From the NCBI RefSeq assembly GCF_021917145.1, contig NC_061062.1, forward strand, positions 12,594,282-12,658,281: a stretch of 64,000 nucleotides of DNA, in the 5' to 3' direction. Position numbers and translations under genes: made by a program. Origin of the DNA: Hypomesus transpacificus (lineage: Eukaryota > Chordata > Actinopteri > Osmeriformes > Osmeridae). This document shows positions 36,892 to 48,900 of the stretch, piece by piece. The first letter of the stretch is position 1. Each line of letters begins with the position of its first letter. The notes beneath the pieces are model-generated. The model made no database searches and was not told the origin of the DNA. It saw nothing but the letters and a program-made list of their open reading frames with translations.

Positions 36892-37161
36892 ATGCCCTCC
36901 TGCCTCATGCCCTCCCGCCTCATGCCCTCCCGTCTCATGCCCTCCCGCCTCATGCCCTCCCGCCTCATGCCCTCCCGCCTCATACCCTCCCGTCTCATGC
37001 CCTCCCGCCTCATGCCCTCCCGCCTCATGCCCTCCCGTCTCATGCCCTCCCGCCTCATGCCCTCCCGTCTCATGCCCTCCCGCCTCATGCCCTCCCGCCT
37101 CATGCCCTCCCGTCTCATGCCCTCCCGTCTCATGTCCTCCCGTCTCATGGCCTCCCGTCTC
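36892..37161. repeat. 15-bp minisatellite, about 18 units (unit 2)
   Basis: Copy of 27475-27744 with the same number and order of unit variants. Because minisatellites normally change fast, this supports a very recent duplication (or an assembly duplicate). Confidence 0.95.
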
Positions 37162-37657
37162 ATGCCTGTACTTTTCAAAATAAAAGCTTGTCTGGTCCGC
37201 TATTTCTCCTTCCTACTTTGGTGTACGTGTTTTTTTTTTAGCCAGACAGCAAACTAAAATCCATTCTACTGCTGCTGCCTGGGAGGCCCGGTTGAGTTTA
37301 GGCGTCACAACGACAGTTGAGGTTAGGATTAGTTTAAGGCCAGGAGTCGTAGGAGTGGTCGAGGTTAAGGTTAGGCACAACCACGACGGTTGGGGGACAA
37401 TGATGGTCGGTACAGCACACCGTGCATTTTGTCACCTACGGTCTGTTCTTTTTTTTAAAGACACTGATGTGTACCTTAAGGAAAATCACAAAAAGAAACC
37501 ATCAAAGTCTGCTGCAGCCATACCCGTCTCCCTGGCTGGGCAGGCCCTGGCCGGACAACTGGCGCCCTCTGGAGTTGACCAGCAGTTCTGAGTTCGCTCA
37601 TACTAGGCCGCTGTGTCATCACCCTGCGACGATCCCCCACGCCTCTGGGATCCACGC

Positions 37658-38188
37658 ATAGAGTTAATATAACTAGAGTAAGCTACTTTTGTCTTCCAAG
37701 ATGGCGTCCCCATTCATTTCTATGAAAAGTGCTCAGTGGCGCAGTGAGGCAAGCGAAATCGCGAGACTTTCACTTCCGTGTCTTCCTGTCAAGCTTTAAA
37801 CAGTGGCTCTTTTTTTCCCTAGCTCCGAGAGCTCATGTATCGGCTATCGGCCAATGTGAACTTTTGTGCTCGTGCTCTGTTAGTATCCACCAGCACATTT
37901 GCAGGCAACTTTCATTGACTAAGCAAATAAATGGATTGCTAGTTTACCCATTTCGGATTGGTTTTAATCTTAGCAAAAATCGGGAAAAATTATTCTATGA
38001 AAAAGCTAGTAGTATGAGCCAGGTTCGAGAATCAAACAAAAATAATTGGGGGAGATAGTTTTGTAAATGTTGAATGGACTTAATAGAATAAAAACGACCG
38101 GAAGAGTCGGAAACCTAACCGTACATGCAATACCACCTACATCCACCGGGGCCGTTGCTTCAAGCCGAGGGGCGAGGGGTGGGGGCTT
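37658..38188. mobile_element. Inserted element with GGATCCACGC target duplication (unit 2)
   Basis: Duplicate of 28241-28771 with the same flanking 10-base direct repeats. Confidence 0.55.
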
Positions 38189-38259
38189 GGATCCACGCCC
38201 TCAACACTCACTTCTGGCAGCGGAAAACACACGGCACACTGTTACAGATGTTTGTGCAG

Positions 38260-38454
38260 GGCAACATCGGAGAGAAACTGGATCAGTACTGTGCTAAAAA
38301 GAAGTTCCTTTAAATTTTTTTTTGCACAACACTGATAAATAAGTACAAGGACAAGCTGATTCAATTTCTGTTACACAAAGACACTGCAAACACTTGCTGT
38401 GTCAAATTGAAGTTATGCAAAGGGACTCCTCCTAGGACCCAGCAGAGCTCTTGA
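38260..38454 (+). pseudogene. NK-lysin exon 4 remnant (unit 2)
   Basis: Copy of 28843-29037. It shares the first stop after KKKF but keeps TTA (Leu) before the last cysteine where unit 1 has TAA. The second stop in unit 1 therefore arose after the recent duplication. Confidence 0.9.
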
Positions 38455-38945
38455 ACCTCGTGGATATTTCTAATGTTTCTGGTCTGGTAATTTAGGACTA
38501 TATTTTTGCTTGAGCACTTCATAAAATGGATTGACCCTTCCCTTTTTGTTTGATTGAAACATTTGCAATATTTCTGCTTGAATTGAATGCCTATGCAACC
38601 GTCCAATACCATGTTGAATGTAAAGGTTTGACCAGATTTTGCTTATAAAAATTTAGTTTTCTACCCTCCATTGACTACCTTTCACTACCATGAATGTTTT
38701 ACTTGATTCATAGTTATCAGGTGGACATGATTATGGTATTATTGGCTAAACATATAAATATCTACACATGTTTTTTCTCTATTTGTACTTCTTAACAGCA
38801 TGAATAAGAAACCAAAATTGGTTTTGTCCATTTTGTCTGATAATAAAAGTGACACATCTTAAATGAGGGGTATTTCCCCACTTCACAGGTGTTAAACAAT
38901 GTGGGAGGTGTTGTTGTTCGTCATGTGTGGGGTCTGTGAAGGGGG

Positions 38946-38952
38946 TATAAAA
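38946..38952 (+). promoter_or_regulatory. TATA box of nkl-C
   Basis: The same promoter sequence as nkl-B, so both genes should keep the same proximal control. Confidence 0.65.
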
Positions 38953-39031
38953 ACAGTAGTTTAGACTAAGGGGTCCCATCATCAGACAAACATTCACCTT
39001 AGCACTTTGTCAGCACTTCCTGCAGATCAAG

Positions 39032-40568
39032 ATGAAAAATCTTCTGTCTCTCATTTGCCTTATCTTGGCTTTCTCAGGTGAGCACATTTTACTTCAACTG
39101 TCTTTCAAACACATTTATCCTTATACATCCATGTATAGTCTATACTTGGTTGCCCCTGATCTTGTTTTGCTTTTACCCTTATCCTGCACAGTCATGGCTG
39201 TACATGGCAGAGAGGTGAACTACCTTGGAGAGGAATGGGAATACGGTGAAGAAGCCAGAGAAGACACCACGGTAATGTCTAGAGGTGGAGGTGGCTCTCT
39301 TGAGAGAAGGTTGCATTGCTTGTTACATTTACATTTAGTCATTTAGCAGACGCTCTTATCCAGAGCAACTTGCAGTAAGTACGGTCGGGGACATTCCCCC
39401 GAGGCAAGTAGGGTGAAGTGCCTTGCCCAAGGACACAACGTCATTTGGCGCGGGAGGGAATCGATCCTGCAACCTTCTGATTACTGGCCCGATTCCCTAA
39501 CCGCTCAGCCACCTGCTGCTTGTTACCTGCAAGTCGAAATGATGTGGACCAGCACCTCCTCTAGGTCTTTAGGTAGATGCATGGATTTGAAACTCATGTC
39601 TGTGTGTTTCGTACCCTTCATTTCCCAGCTAGAAAAGGAGATGATTCCTGGAGCTTGCGGGATATGCAAGTATATTCTGAATACAGTGAAGGCACATTTG
39701 AATAGCTCTGATAATGTAAAGGTAATGTAAATACTGCACCACATAGAACTGTAGAAATTAGATGAGAATGAAACAATCAACTTCTAGCTATCAATGATAT
39801 TGCTGTATTATTTATGACTTTGGCTATGTTTACCTAAACCAACTATATTGTCCTCTTTGGGTATTTATGTCATCAGTTTGACATTTTTGTACATTTGGTC
39901 AAACGATGGTCTGATTTTTTTTTATTGCAGACTATTAATGAAAAGCTGTTGAGAAGCTGTGACCAAATCAAATTTGGAAAATCAATGTGTCGCAGTATTT
40001 GTAAGAAATACTCCAATATCTTGGTGAAGATGTTTTCCAATGACGCAGACGTGAGAACGATGTGCGTCAAGACAAAGTTCTGCAAGTAAGTGTCCTCAGG
40101 GTTAGCATGGACACAGCTGAATAATGCAAGACTATGAAAAATATGAGAAATATGAAATAAAATATGAAATAAATCCAATACCTGTGGGCCTTGCAGGACT
40201 GTAGTAAACACAACCAATCATTAAGGTCAGACCTGCACAAATTATTGGACGGCATTCAGACGGAATGCAATGATTGGACTGGCTACTTGTCTGTCTACCC
40301 CCCGGCAGTAGTCAGGTTCAGTTCTTGTGTTTTGGAGGATTTGCTTAACCCTTGTGCTGCCCTCGGGTCATTATGACCCACCTTTTGCACCACGACGGTG
40401 GGTCACATGACCCGAAGGCAAGGTTAAGGGAGGGGGTAGGATATTTTAGTTTGAATCCTTTCAAACTCAGGTTCGCAAAAGTTGCTTATCCTGTCTTTAA
40501 GTAAGTCTTATCAACATGCGTTTTGTGTGTTTTGCAGGCCGAAGCACGTTTGGGAGATCAGCCACTGA
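39032..40568 (+). CDS. NK-lysin-like antimicrobial saposin-B protein (nkl-C), duplicate of nkl-B
   Basis: Exons 39032-39077, 39192-39271, 39629-39721, 39931-40085 and 40538-40568 encode the same 134-residue precursor as nkl-B, with the same signal peptide, acidic propeptide and seven-cysteine saposin-B domain (ACGICKYIL to KTKFCK). I saw no coding difference between the two. A 3' UTR base differs (40627), and AATAAA lies at 40800. The SINE and piggyBac MITE occupy the same introns. The consequence is probably a higher dose of one peptide and not a new specificity. Function is inferred from family membership, as for nkl-B. Confidence 0.92.
39327..39516 (-). mobile_element. tRNA-derived SINE with L2-like tail, in nkl-C intron 2
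   Basis: Duplicate of the element at 29910-30099, with one visible base change in the tail region (AGAGCAACT for AGAGCGACT) and the same TGCTTGTTAC flanks. Confidence 0.88.
40345..40427. mobile_element. piggyBac-type MITE, in nkl-C intron 4
   Basis: Duplicate of 30928-31010, with the same TTAA borders and hairpin arms. Confidence 0.8.
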
Positions 40569-41371
40569 TCAGGCAGAATCCACATGGAAGAATCCTCATC
40601 CAAGTTAACAGCATGCTCACGCCACATTCTCACTATTGTGTAGCCTTTACTGATTGCTTAATTACTGCATTACGTTTCAATGCAATTTCTATGCACAATA
40701 TGTTTAATATGGACTGTAAAAAATCTTCTGGTATTCTGTTTGGCATTCTGTACTGGCCGGCCTAAACTGAATGACATGTATTAATATTTAGTACCATAAA
40801 ATAAACAATGTATTGCCTAAGTAGTGTACCTTTCGTCACGTCAAATGTGTCTCATCTATTCACATTAATACAAATTTGTGAAACATTTTCACTAATACAG
40901 GATAGATATAAAACTAAGGTAAACTGGGCCCTTGATTTCAAAAGAAGAAAAAATATGAATTCACAAACTCTCCAATCAGTTTAATAAATTATTCTATTTT
41001 TGATAGAATAGGTTAGATATTATGTATTTTCTTGCTATTTATTTCCCTGAACAAACATGAATAAAGAAACAGAAGGCCAAAAGTGGTTTGCCATACATAC
41101 CTCACCTGTTCTGTTTACTTCTGATGTGAAGAGTGATTCCTCATGGGGATTACACATCCAGGTGATGACATGTGTTTAGGAATGTGGTGCAGGCCAACAT
41201 CGGCTAAGTGTACCACCAGGTTCCACTTGAAAAGCTGAATTGCATGGAAGTTCTCTATCAGGTGATAGACAAAAGTACAACTACTAGATCAACTTTATCT
41301 ACAGAAGATTTGTAATTATTCTGCACTTTGCTAATCTCTAAAATAACACCAGTGTATCAGTTCAGTGTTTA

Positions 41372-41376
41372 TATAC

Positions 41377-41433
<57 letters not shown>
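41372..41433. repeat. (TA)n microsatellite (unit 2)
   Basis: Shorter allele of the tract at 31955-32056. A run of Ile-Tyr codons across it is not a gene. Confidence 0.95.
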
Positions 41434-41436
<3 letters not shown>

Positions 41437-42978
41437 AGAGAGGGAGAGATGAGTCAATACTGCTTTGAGGAAGACAAACATAAAATTATAGGAACTCTAC
41501 AATATAACACATCTGTGCACATTGAACTGGCTATATCATACTTACTCGCCCTTAGGGAGCATGATCATGCTAAACTATTGACTTATTGTCTTACAACATG
41601 ATGAGCCTAAAGGACCTGGGGCTGTGAGTACAATATGCGTACTTCACAGCTACAGTTTTTTCATCATTCTATTTCAGTAATAGCTGTGTCTGTCCTGTTT
41701 GTTCCTAATCACAACATATCTATCCAATCCATTCACTTTTCCTTCAACTAGCCTGTCGTATTAATCTGCTGAACTTTGATATTCTTCAATGTTGTGCTTT
41801 AATTCAAAATAACACAAATGTATGTTCTAAGAAGCACTGATGGCTCTATTCTCAAAGTGAGGAAATAAGTTTGGGTGAGGTGCTTCAAATAACCGGTGAA
41901 GTTGTTAAACCACAGAGAAGGAGATGAATGTGTCAATGCAAATATGAAACAAGAAGCCATGTCGAAAACATCTGAGAAGTGATGGCCCTTTTTGTGTTTG
42001 TTTCTCCTCCTCAGACCCACTGACTTGCCCCAACCTCAATGTTTGTTTGTTGGAAGGGTCAACAACATTTTTCAGTCATTTAATTTGTACTTAAGAATAT
42101 TATTCAGGTTGCCTTTGAACTTTAAAGAAAAAATATTAATAAAGATTTTAATAATTTTCTTAATAACATGCTTTCCTCAACTCAAACTGCTACAATCAAA
42201 AGGTCATAGAAACAAAAACAGGGAAAACAAAAAATGTTAAAACAAATATATTAAAATTGAACAAACTACTTGCAAATGGAGGCAAGTCCATGGCCAAAGA
42301 GTAAAAAATGACAAAAGTAAATCAGGTAGACCAATGAGAATGTCACAGAACAAATGTTTGTTCTGTTAACGTGTACTCAATAACTTTGAGACATTACATG
42401 TTTCTTTTTCCTTTTTGGAAGAAAAAACAACTGAAATACAGTTTTTACTTTGAGTATGATTATATACATGAATGCAGTTAATTCTGGATCTATACAATGA
42501 CGCACACAACTGGCGGGTTGTTAAAAAGGAATGTTTGTACATTTTAACATTACCTTTCTCGGATAGTATTTACAGATACATTACAAAATCATTATTTCAA
42601 GCTGAGTGAAAAAACTGTAGTCAGGTAGCAAGTTAAAACCTTGATAAGCTCCATGGCAAGGAAGTAGTTCTGTATCATGATAGAAAACAGATGCTAAAGC
42701 AATACTATCAGACTGACTTTTAATCGCTTTCTTTTTTAAAGCACCTATATATAATACAGCAGTATATAAAAATACAAAAAGACACAGACACAGGCCACCA
42801 ATCAAACAGTAGAATGAGTGGGAGAATAAGTCACACCAGGGGAGATATATCCTAGGATCGCATGAAGTCTGGAGACTACACTACACTCTTGCAGATTAGA
42901 CTTCACAGGCCAACTATTGTTTTTGGACCGTAAGCATATAAAAGTGCGGTGCAGGCTTTAGAAAGGTCCTCCTCACAG

Positions 42979-45900
42979 TCAGGGGGCGGCAGAGAGCAGA
43001 CACCTGGAGCTCACGGAGAGGAAGTATCCTCGGGGGTGCCGCTGACCCCAGGTCTGTTGTAAGGCCTCGCGGTCCAGTTTGTTGAGTCTCTGAGAACACA
43101 GACGCAGATCCTGGACCAATAAGGACAGGGCGTCCAGATCAGCAGCATCCCAGGGCCCAGCCACCTGGCAGCCTGGGAAACAGGAACAGAGGACGGAGCA
43201 TGGATCAGATGAATCAATTCATTCATTCATTATAAAGATGAGTGAGATGACTAAAGTGAGGGAAGAAACCTGCTGCTGAGTTGTACCTTGGAGGTTGAGG
43301 AGGGTTAAAGGTGGGCGGCCATCTTGAAGGCCAGACAGGATGTTGTGGAGCCCCGCTGAGGTCACTGCCGGGTTCCCTGATAGGTCCAGAGACACCAGGG
43401 AGGGGCAGACAGGAAGACACCTGTACCCAAACATGAAGAAATTTATGTTTATGTAGTATTTATGATGGATTGAATGTGTTTTAATACCTGTCTACAAACA
43501 CATTTCTCCTAGTGGGATCAATAAAATTGACTTGACTTGAGAGATGTGGACAGACAGATCATTTAAACCAGTAAGGTTCTTTCTTTTCTTTTCTTTTTTA
43601 CATTGGGAATTAACCTGTGAACAATTGATTTTACACATTCTTTCTATGTACAAAGAGACAAGAAGAGTGTAGCCGAGTCAAACCTTCAACACAGCCATTT
43701 CTGAGCAGCTCAGTAAGACACAGTACTGATGACCACATCAGTACTCACATCAGAACCCCCGACTTTGCATTATATGCTTTAGCATACAATGCCACTATCT
43801 TTCTGGATTAGCCACAAAGAACTGATGTGTGTAGATATATTATGAGGTATATGCAAGGTAGGAACATTTTAAGGAAACCTTCTAAAAGTAACAGCCTCTT
43901 CACACCAATCTGTGAGACAGTTTGAACAACACCCAGGCCAAGGACCTGACCAAGGAACTGTTTTACCTCCTACAACACTTCCCCTATATTGTGATTATAA
44001 ATACAGAGAACAAATAATCACTAGCTGAGTCCTTTGATACAGCAAATCCAGACTACGGAAAGGCCTCCAAAAAAGATCTTGCCAACGTCCTGGGATTCAA
44101 CATTATAGTGATTGCAACACTTTCTGGACAATTCTGCAGAAGTAGCCAAACGCAATTCAAATTGCAACCCTGAGATAAACAAACTCAGTCTCACTGAGGA
44201 TTAAAATGAATTCTTTCACAAAAGAACCTTTCGATCGGAGTACATGGATTCATTTACTACAGCCAAGATTTAAATAGACTCCGCTTTCGACCCACAACTT
44301 CAACACACTGGCGAACGTAAATGCGACACGCTCTAATACACACACGGACACACACCTGGCAAGAGTGGCAACACTGCTGTCTGTCAGTCCGTTTCCTGCG
44401 AGGCTCAGGTGGATCAGTGAACAGTCTTCCTGTAGAACATAAGTTGGACCAATCAGACCAAGAATCTGTTCTGAAGACCTCAAAAGTCAAGATCCGATGT
44501 CGATCAAGCGTCAACACATTTCTTGAAAAAAACAAATGTGTGTGCATACGGTTATGTGTGTAAATGTACCTGAGACATGATTGTAGTGAGGTGTTCCAGA
44601 GCAGGGGGGTCCACAGCTCCACTGCATACAGCAGACAGGTGGAGGTGTGTGAGGCAGTGCAGAGGCAGCGTCTTCAGCACTAGCTCAAACCCCGTGGAGC
44701 CCAATGAATTGTGGGATAGACACACTGACTTTAGGTGTCCCGTGCCTGTGTGAGATGGGAACTGTATGTATTTATCTACACACAAAACATACTATAGTAC
44801 ACAGTCAGTGTTACTGCTTGGATGCAAGGTCTTTAGCCAATAAGAGGGGGTATTGCTGCTCACCTGCAAGAGCCTGAGCCAGTAAGAGGCGGTGTTGCTG
44901 GAGGAAGCGTGCAGTGAGGTTGCAGGCTTGCAGGGCCAGCCGAGCCAGCAGGGGACAGGCTGACAGCAGACAGGCCAGGGCTTGGGACACACCATCCCCC
45001 AGGGGGTTCACACTCAGGTCCAGCTCCTCCAGACACTACAGGGGAGGTGGGGAGGGAGGGGAACAAATGAGGGCAGAGAGAGGAAAGAGATGGAGTAAAA
45101 AGGGGGGGGGGGGAGAAATAGATACCACCCCCAGCAGAGTTAGAACTTAGTAGCAACAGCCCCACCACAAACACATTCCTCCCACGCAGCGGGTCAGTGG
45201 ACCAGAGTGTCTAACTAGCAGGAAGCTCTGATTCAGCAATGTTTATAAATGACTAGATCACAACTTTCCAAAGAACTGAGGTCTCTACATAGTTCCTGTA
45301 TTCTGTGAAGTGTATTGAGTTGTCACCTAGTAACCTGCTCTCTTCAGGATGGTGACGTGCTAGCATTGCATTCACAACACCAAGAGATGAAATTCTTTGA
45401 GTTTAGCTGGTGATCCCATGTGACACTGTTTACTTTATTGTCTTTAATTTCTTACCCTTTACTAGTGGCGGGCCGCCACAAATAAATAAATGTATGGGAA
45501 ACACTGCATTTTTGGTACATGAACAAGCACAGTTAGCCAAACATGAACTTTACCGGAAACGCGGGTTGAGTCTGCCCTTCCAAGGCGCTAGCGGCCTTCT
45601 TAAGCCCCTCCCCCGTGATCTGATTGGAGGACACGTCTAGGAGTCGGAGACGGGGCATGGTTATCACAGCAGCGACTAGCTCGGGGAGGAGGTTGTCGTA
45701 GAGACGGTTGCCGGACAGGCGTAGCTCGGTGAGGCTGGTCTGGAGCTTGAGGGAGCGGAGGAGGGGAGCGAGGGAGGGCGGGGCCAAACTCAGACCGCAC
45801 ACAGACACAGACGCGCTGCCGTCCTGCAGCTCACACAGACGAGACACGCGCTTGTTCTCCTCTGTAGGGTCAGACACCAACACACACATTCATGATACAC

Positions 45901-48900
45901 ATAACAGGACATCACGGCTTGGAATGGTTTAGAGTGAGGCATTTATGTGTGTCCCGTACCGACTGTCAGGCTGTGACAGGCCTTCCTGTAGCGCTCAGGA
46001 AGAGGTGGGAGGTCCCAAGAACTGACCTCCGCCAGGACCTGTTACCACATCATCATCATTGTTATCCCCATCATCCAAAACAACAATATGGGCTAGCAAC
46101 ATCATGCACATGAATGATTTAACTTAATCCTCATCTCTCCTGTGCAACAATATGTGCAACAATAGCATCTTATTGTTCTCCCCATAGATACTCTAGTCTA
46201 TGCTGACGCCCCTCGCACCTCTTCGTTGGTGTGTAGCACTGCCAGCAGCAGGTCGTGAGGTGAGAGTAGAGCCCCCTCTTTCTGCAGGGAGAGGCGAGGC
46301 AGGAGGCCACAGGTGTGGTAGTACCTCTGGGCTGCCTGCTCACACAGCCAGGAGACGGTGCACGAGTCGGCCTCGCTGAAACACAGAAGGAAACACATGT
46401 TTCACAGGAGGAAACACATGTTACACACAGACAAATATGCTCACACATTCTGTCACACGCCCTTTCTCACACACTCTCTCACACCCTCTCGCACACCCTT
46501 TCAACACCCTCTCGCACACCCTTTCAACACCCTCTTACACACTCTCTCACACCCTCTCGCACACCCTTTCAACACCCTCTCACACACACACAACCAACCT
46601 GTGTGGAACCGGGATGAGAAACACATTGTCTTGAACTCTGACCCTCATTCTGATTGGAGCAAGAATTGATGTAGGCACTGGAATGGCCAATGAATGGGTT
46701 GGAACCTAAAGACATGGACGATTATGAAAAGATTTTACATTAGCTATCAAGTTGACATTCCCATTAGGTTTCCTAACCTCTTCACTAGTATCCATCTCAT
46801 GCCTAAAGTTAGATCACCTTTTTCTGGACCATCACTTTCGATTGACCTCATGGTTAACATCTATCTCTATTTACAGTTAATGAGAGATGAAAAGGACAGA
46901 GTCTTGACAAATGGCACCCCATTATTAGCCTTTCTGACATACCCAGTAACAACCAGTGTCTGTCTGTCTGTCCTTCTTCATCTCTCAATCAAATAATCCA
47001 TAAATGGTTCTCCACAGCAGGAGGGATAGAAGTGAGAGGACTGAATAACTAGAACTCCATCAATCCAACAGGAAGGATATGATGAGGAACTATCACCATG
47101 GGATTGCACCACAGTTTACTTACATGTCAAGGAACTAGCAGGCAACACCAGTATAAAGGACTCTGGACAAGGCCTGTGCTTGGCCTCTCTGTCTAACCTG
47201 AGTAGTGTGGATGTGGGATGGTGGCGGCGTGTCAGGAGGAAGGTCGTCGTCATCGGTGACGTTGGGACTGTGCGCCCTGCTGACCTCTCTCCTCCCCAGC
47301 ATGACCATGCCAGATAGCTGAGTCATCTTCACCTGCCGTGGTTTGGAGCCCATCCTCAGAGATAGCCCTCTGGAGCTGGAGGACGATGGAACTGCAGGAC
47401 AAGGGGGGGGGGGCGGCAAAAGGAAGAAGTTGAGGTGAATGCTTCTGATGTTTTGTTTCTTCTAAGTCTGGCTCGCATGTTGTTCGCTTCACACCTCGAT
47501 GAGCAGCCTCATTTGTGGTTGAAGGTGTGTTTTCGCTTCTCAGCATGGACGACATCATACTCGACTCCCCTCGAGACCCTGCCCACCTCCCTTCCAGCTC
47601 TGCCTCCACCCTCCTCTTCTTCTTGGGCTGAACGTCACCCAAGTCATCTTCCAGCCAATCGTCTGCCAGGTACTCCTCCTCAGGAACCAACGCCGACTTG
47701 TTGTTGGCTGAGACCGCTGGTGTGCTACTGAACTGGGGCTGTGATAGGCCCTGGGAGAGGCGGTTCTTGGCACTGCCCAGGCCGCGGATGGCGCTGTGGT
47801 ACTCCTCCCTGGTAAAAACGGAGGGTCCTGTCGCTGTCACAGCTTTTCTGCTGTTGGGGATCAAACTGTCTGCCTCCTGGTCAGAGGGGACTTCTTGTTG
47901 ACGAGGGGCTGCTGGGATTTGTAGTCTTTGACGGACAGGCCTGAGGGGGCTGATGGCGCAGTCGAGGTCACTGTGATCAGAGGAGCTGCTGTCATCCTAT
48001 GGGAGGGAGAGAGACAGGGAACAGTGCAAGAGTGATCGACAGTGCATGGGTGTTCCATGCCTGATGACTAGAGCTTTCTCTGTTTGTCTGCCATTGTGAT
48101 GCGCACTCTCAAATCACAGGCCCCAGCAGTGACTAGTGACACAATAGACATACAATAAAGAAATAACCAACATTCTTATGGTTGATTTAAATACTTCAAA
48201 ATAGCACTAAGTATTCCTCCATCTTCCATAAAACCTTATGTCCTTCAAGGCTGCTTACCCCATAGAGCACCGACGCCTCTGTTCCCCTGCGGCCACGGGC
48301 TGCTGAGCCGTTAGAGTGCCTCCTTGAGGGCCTGCGTGGTACTGCGGCCCCCTGCTCTGGAGGACTCCTGGTCCTGGGCAGGCCCTGGCCGGACAACTGG
48401 CGCCCTCTGGAGTTGACCAGCGGCTCTGAGTTCTCTGCGTCAAACAGCTGGCTGTCCTGCAGGGCGTCGAAGGGCTGGACTGGGACTGGAGCCACTGGTA
48501 CTGGAAGGAGGCAGGGCAAGGCACGATGAGAATTGGACCTAAAACCCTAATGGTTCTCAAAGGGTTTGGCAATTGTACATTTCAGTCAACAGTTCAGTCA
48601 ACAGACAACTGCATTCAATTACCTATACATTCTAGAGTAGGTTAAAGCTATAACACTGAAGCAGATGTGTGATGACTGATCAGCAAATGCTCCGTGTCCC
48701 CTGGAGCTTTGACAGGACAATATGCAGAAGCTACTGGGCTGACTGGATCCAGTGTCCATGAAGCTACTGGGCTGACTGGATCCAGTGTCCATGCAGTGAG
48801 GCCTCACCTCCCCCAGCCAGAGCTCTCCTCAACAGCTTCTCTGTGATCGTGCATTCCTGCCTGGCCTCCTGGTCCAGGTGTCGGCTGTACATCCTTTGCC

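Larger units (their letters stand above)
36582..38250 (-). pseudogene. tonsl: tonsl intron 17 / exon 17 / exon 11 fragments, disrupted (unit 2)
   Basis: Duplicate of 27165-28833, with exon 17 halves at 36759-36851 and 37532-37594 and exon 11 halves at 37601-37657 and 38189-38250. The same insertions interrupt both exons. Confidence 0.85.
33782..43158. repeat. Tandem segmental duplication unit 2 (about 9.4 kb)
   Basis: Near-identical to 24393-33781. By eye, differences are few: TAA/TTA at 29007/38424, a base in the SINE (29954/39371), one base in the NK-lysin 3' UTR (31210/40627), and length changes at the CAGA and TA microsatellites. This similarity includes introns and transposons, so the duplication is recent. 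Confidence 0.9.

Noticed and set aside
41365..41601. Ile-Tyr repeat protein
   Set aside because: Translation of the TA microsatellite.
47250..47864. 204-codon continuous frame on the - strand
   Set aside because: It reads real tonsl exon 18 but continues through the donor at 47495 into the intron and the wrong frame of exon 19; the spliced model explains it.
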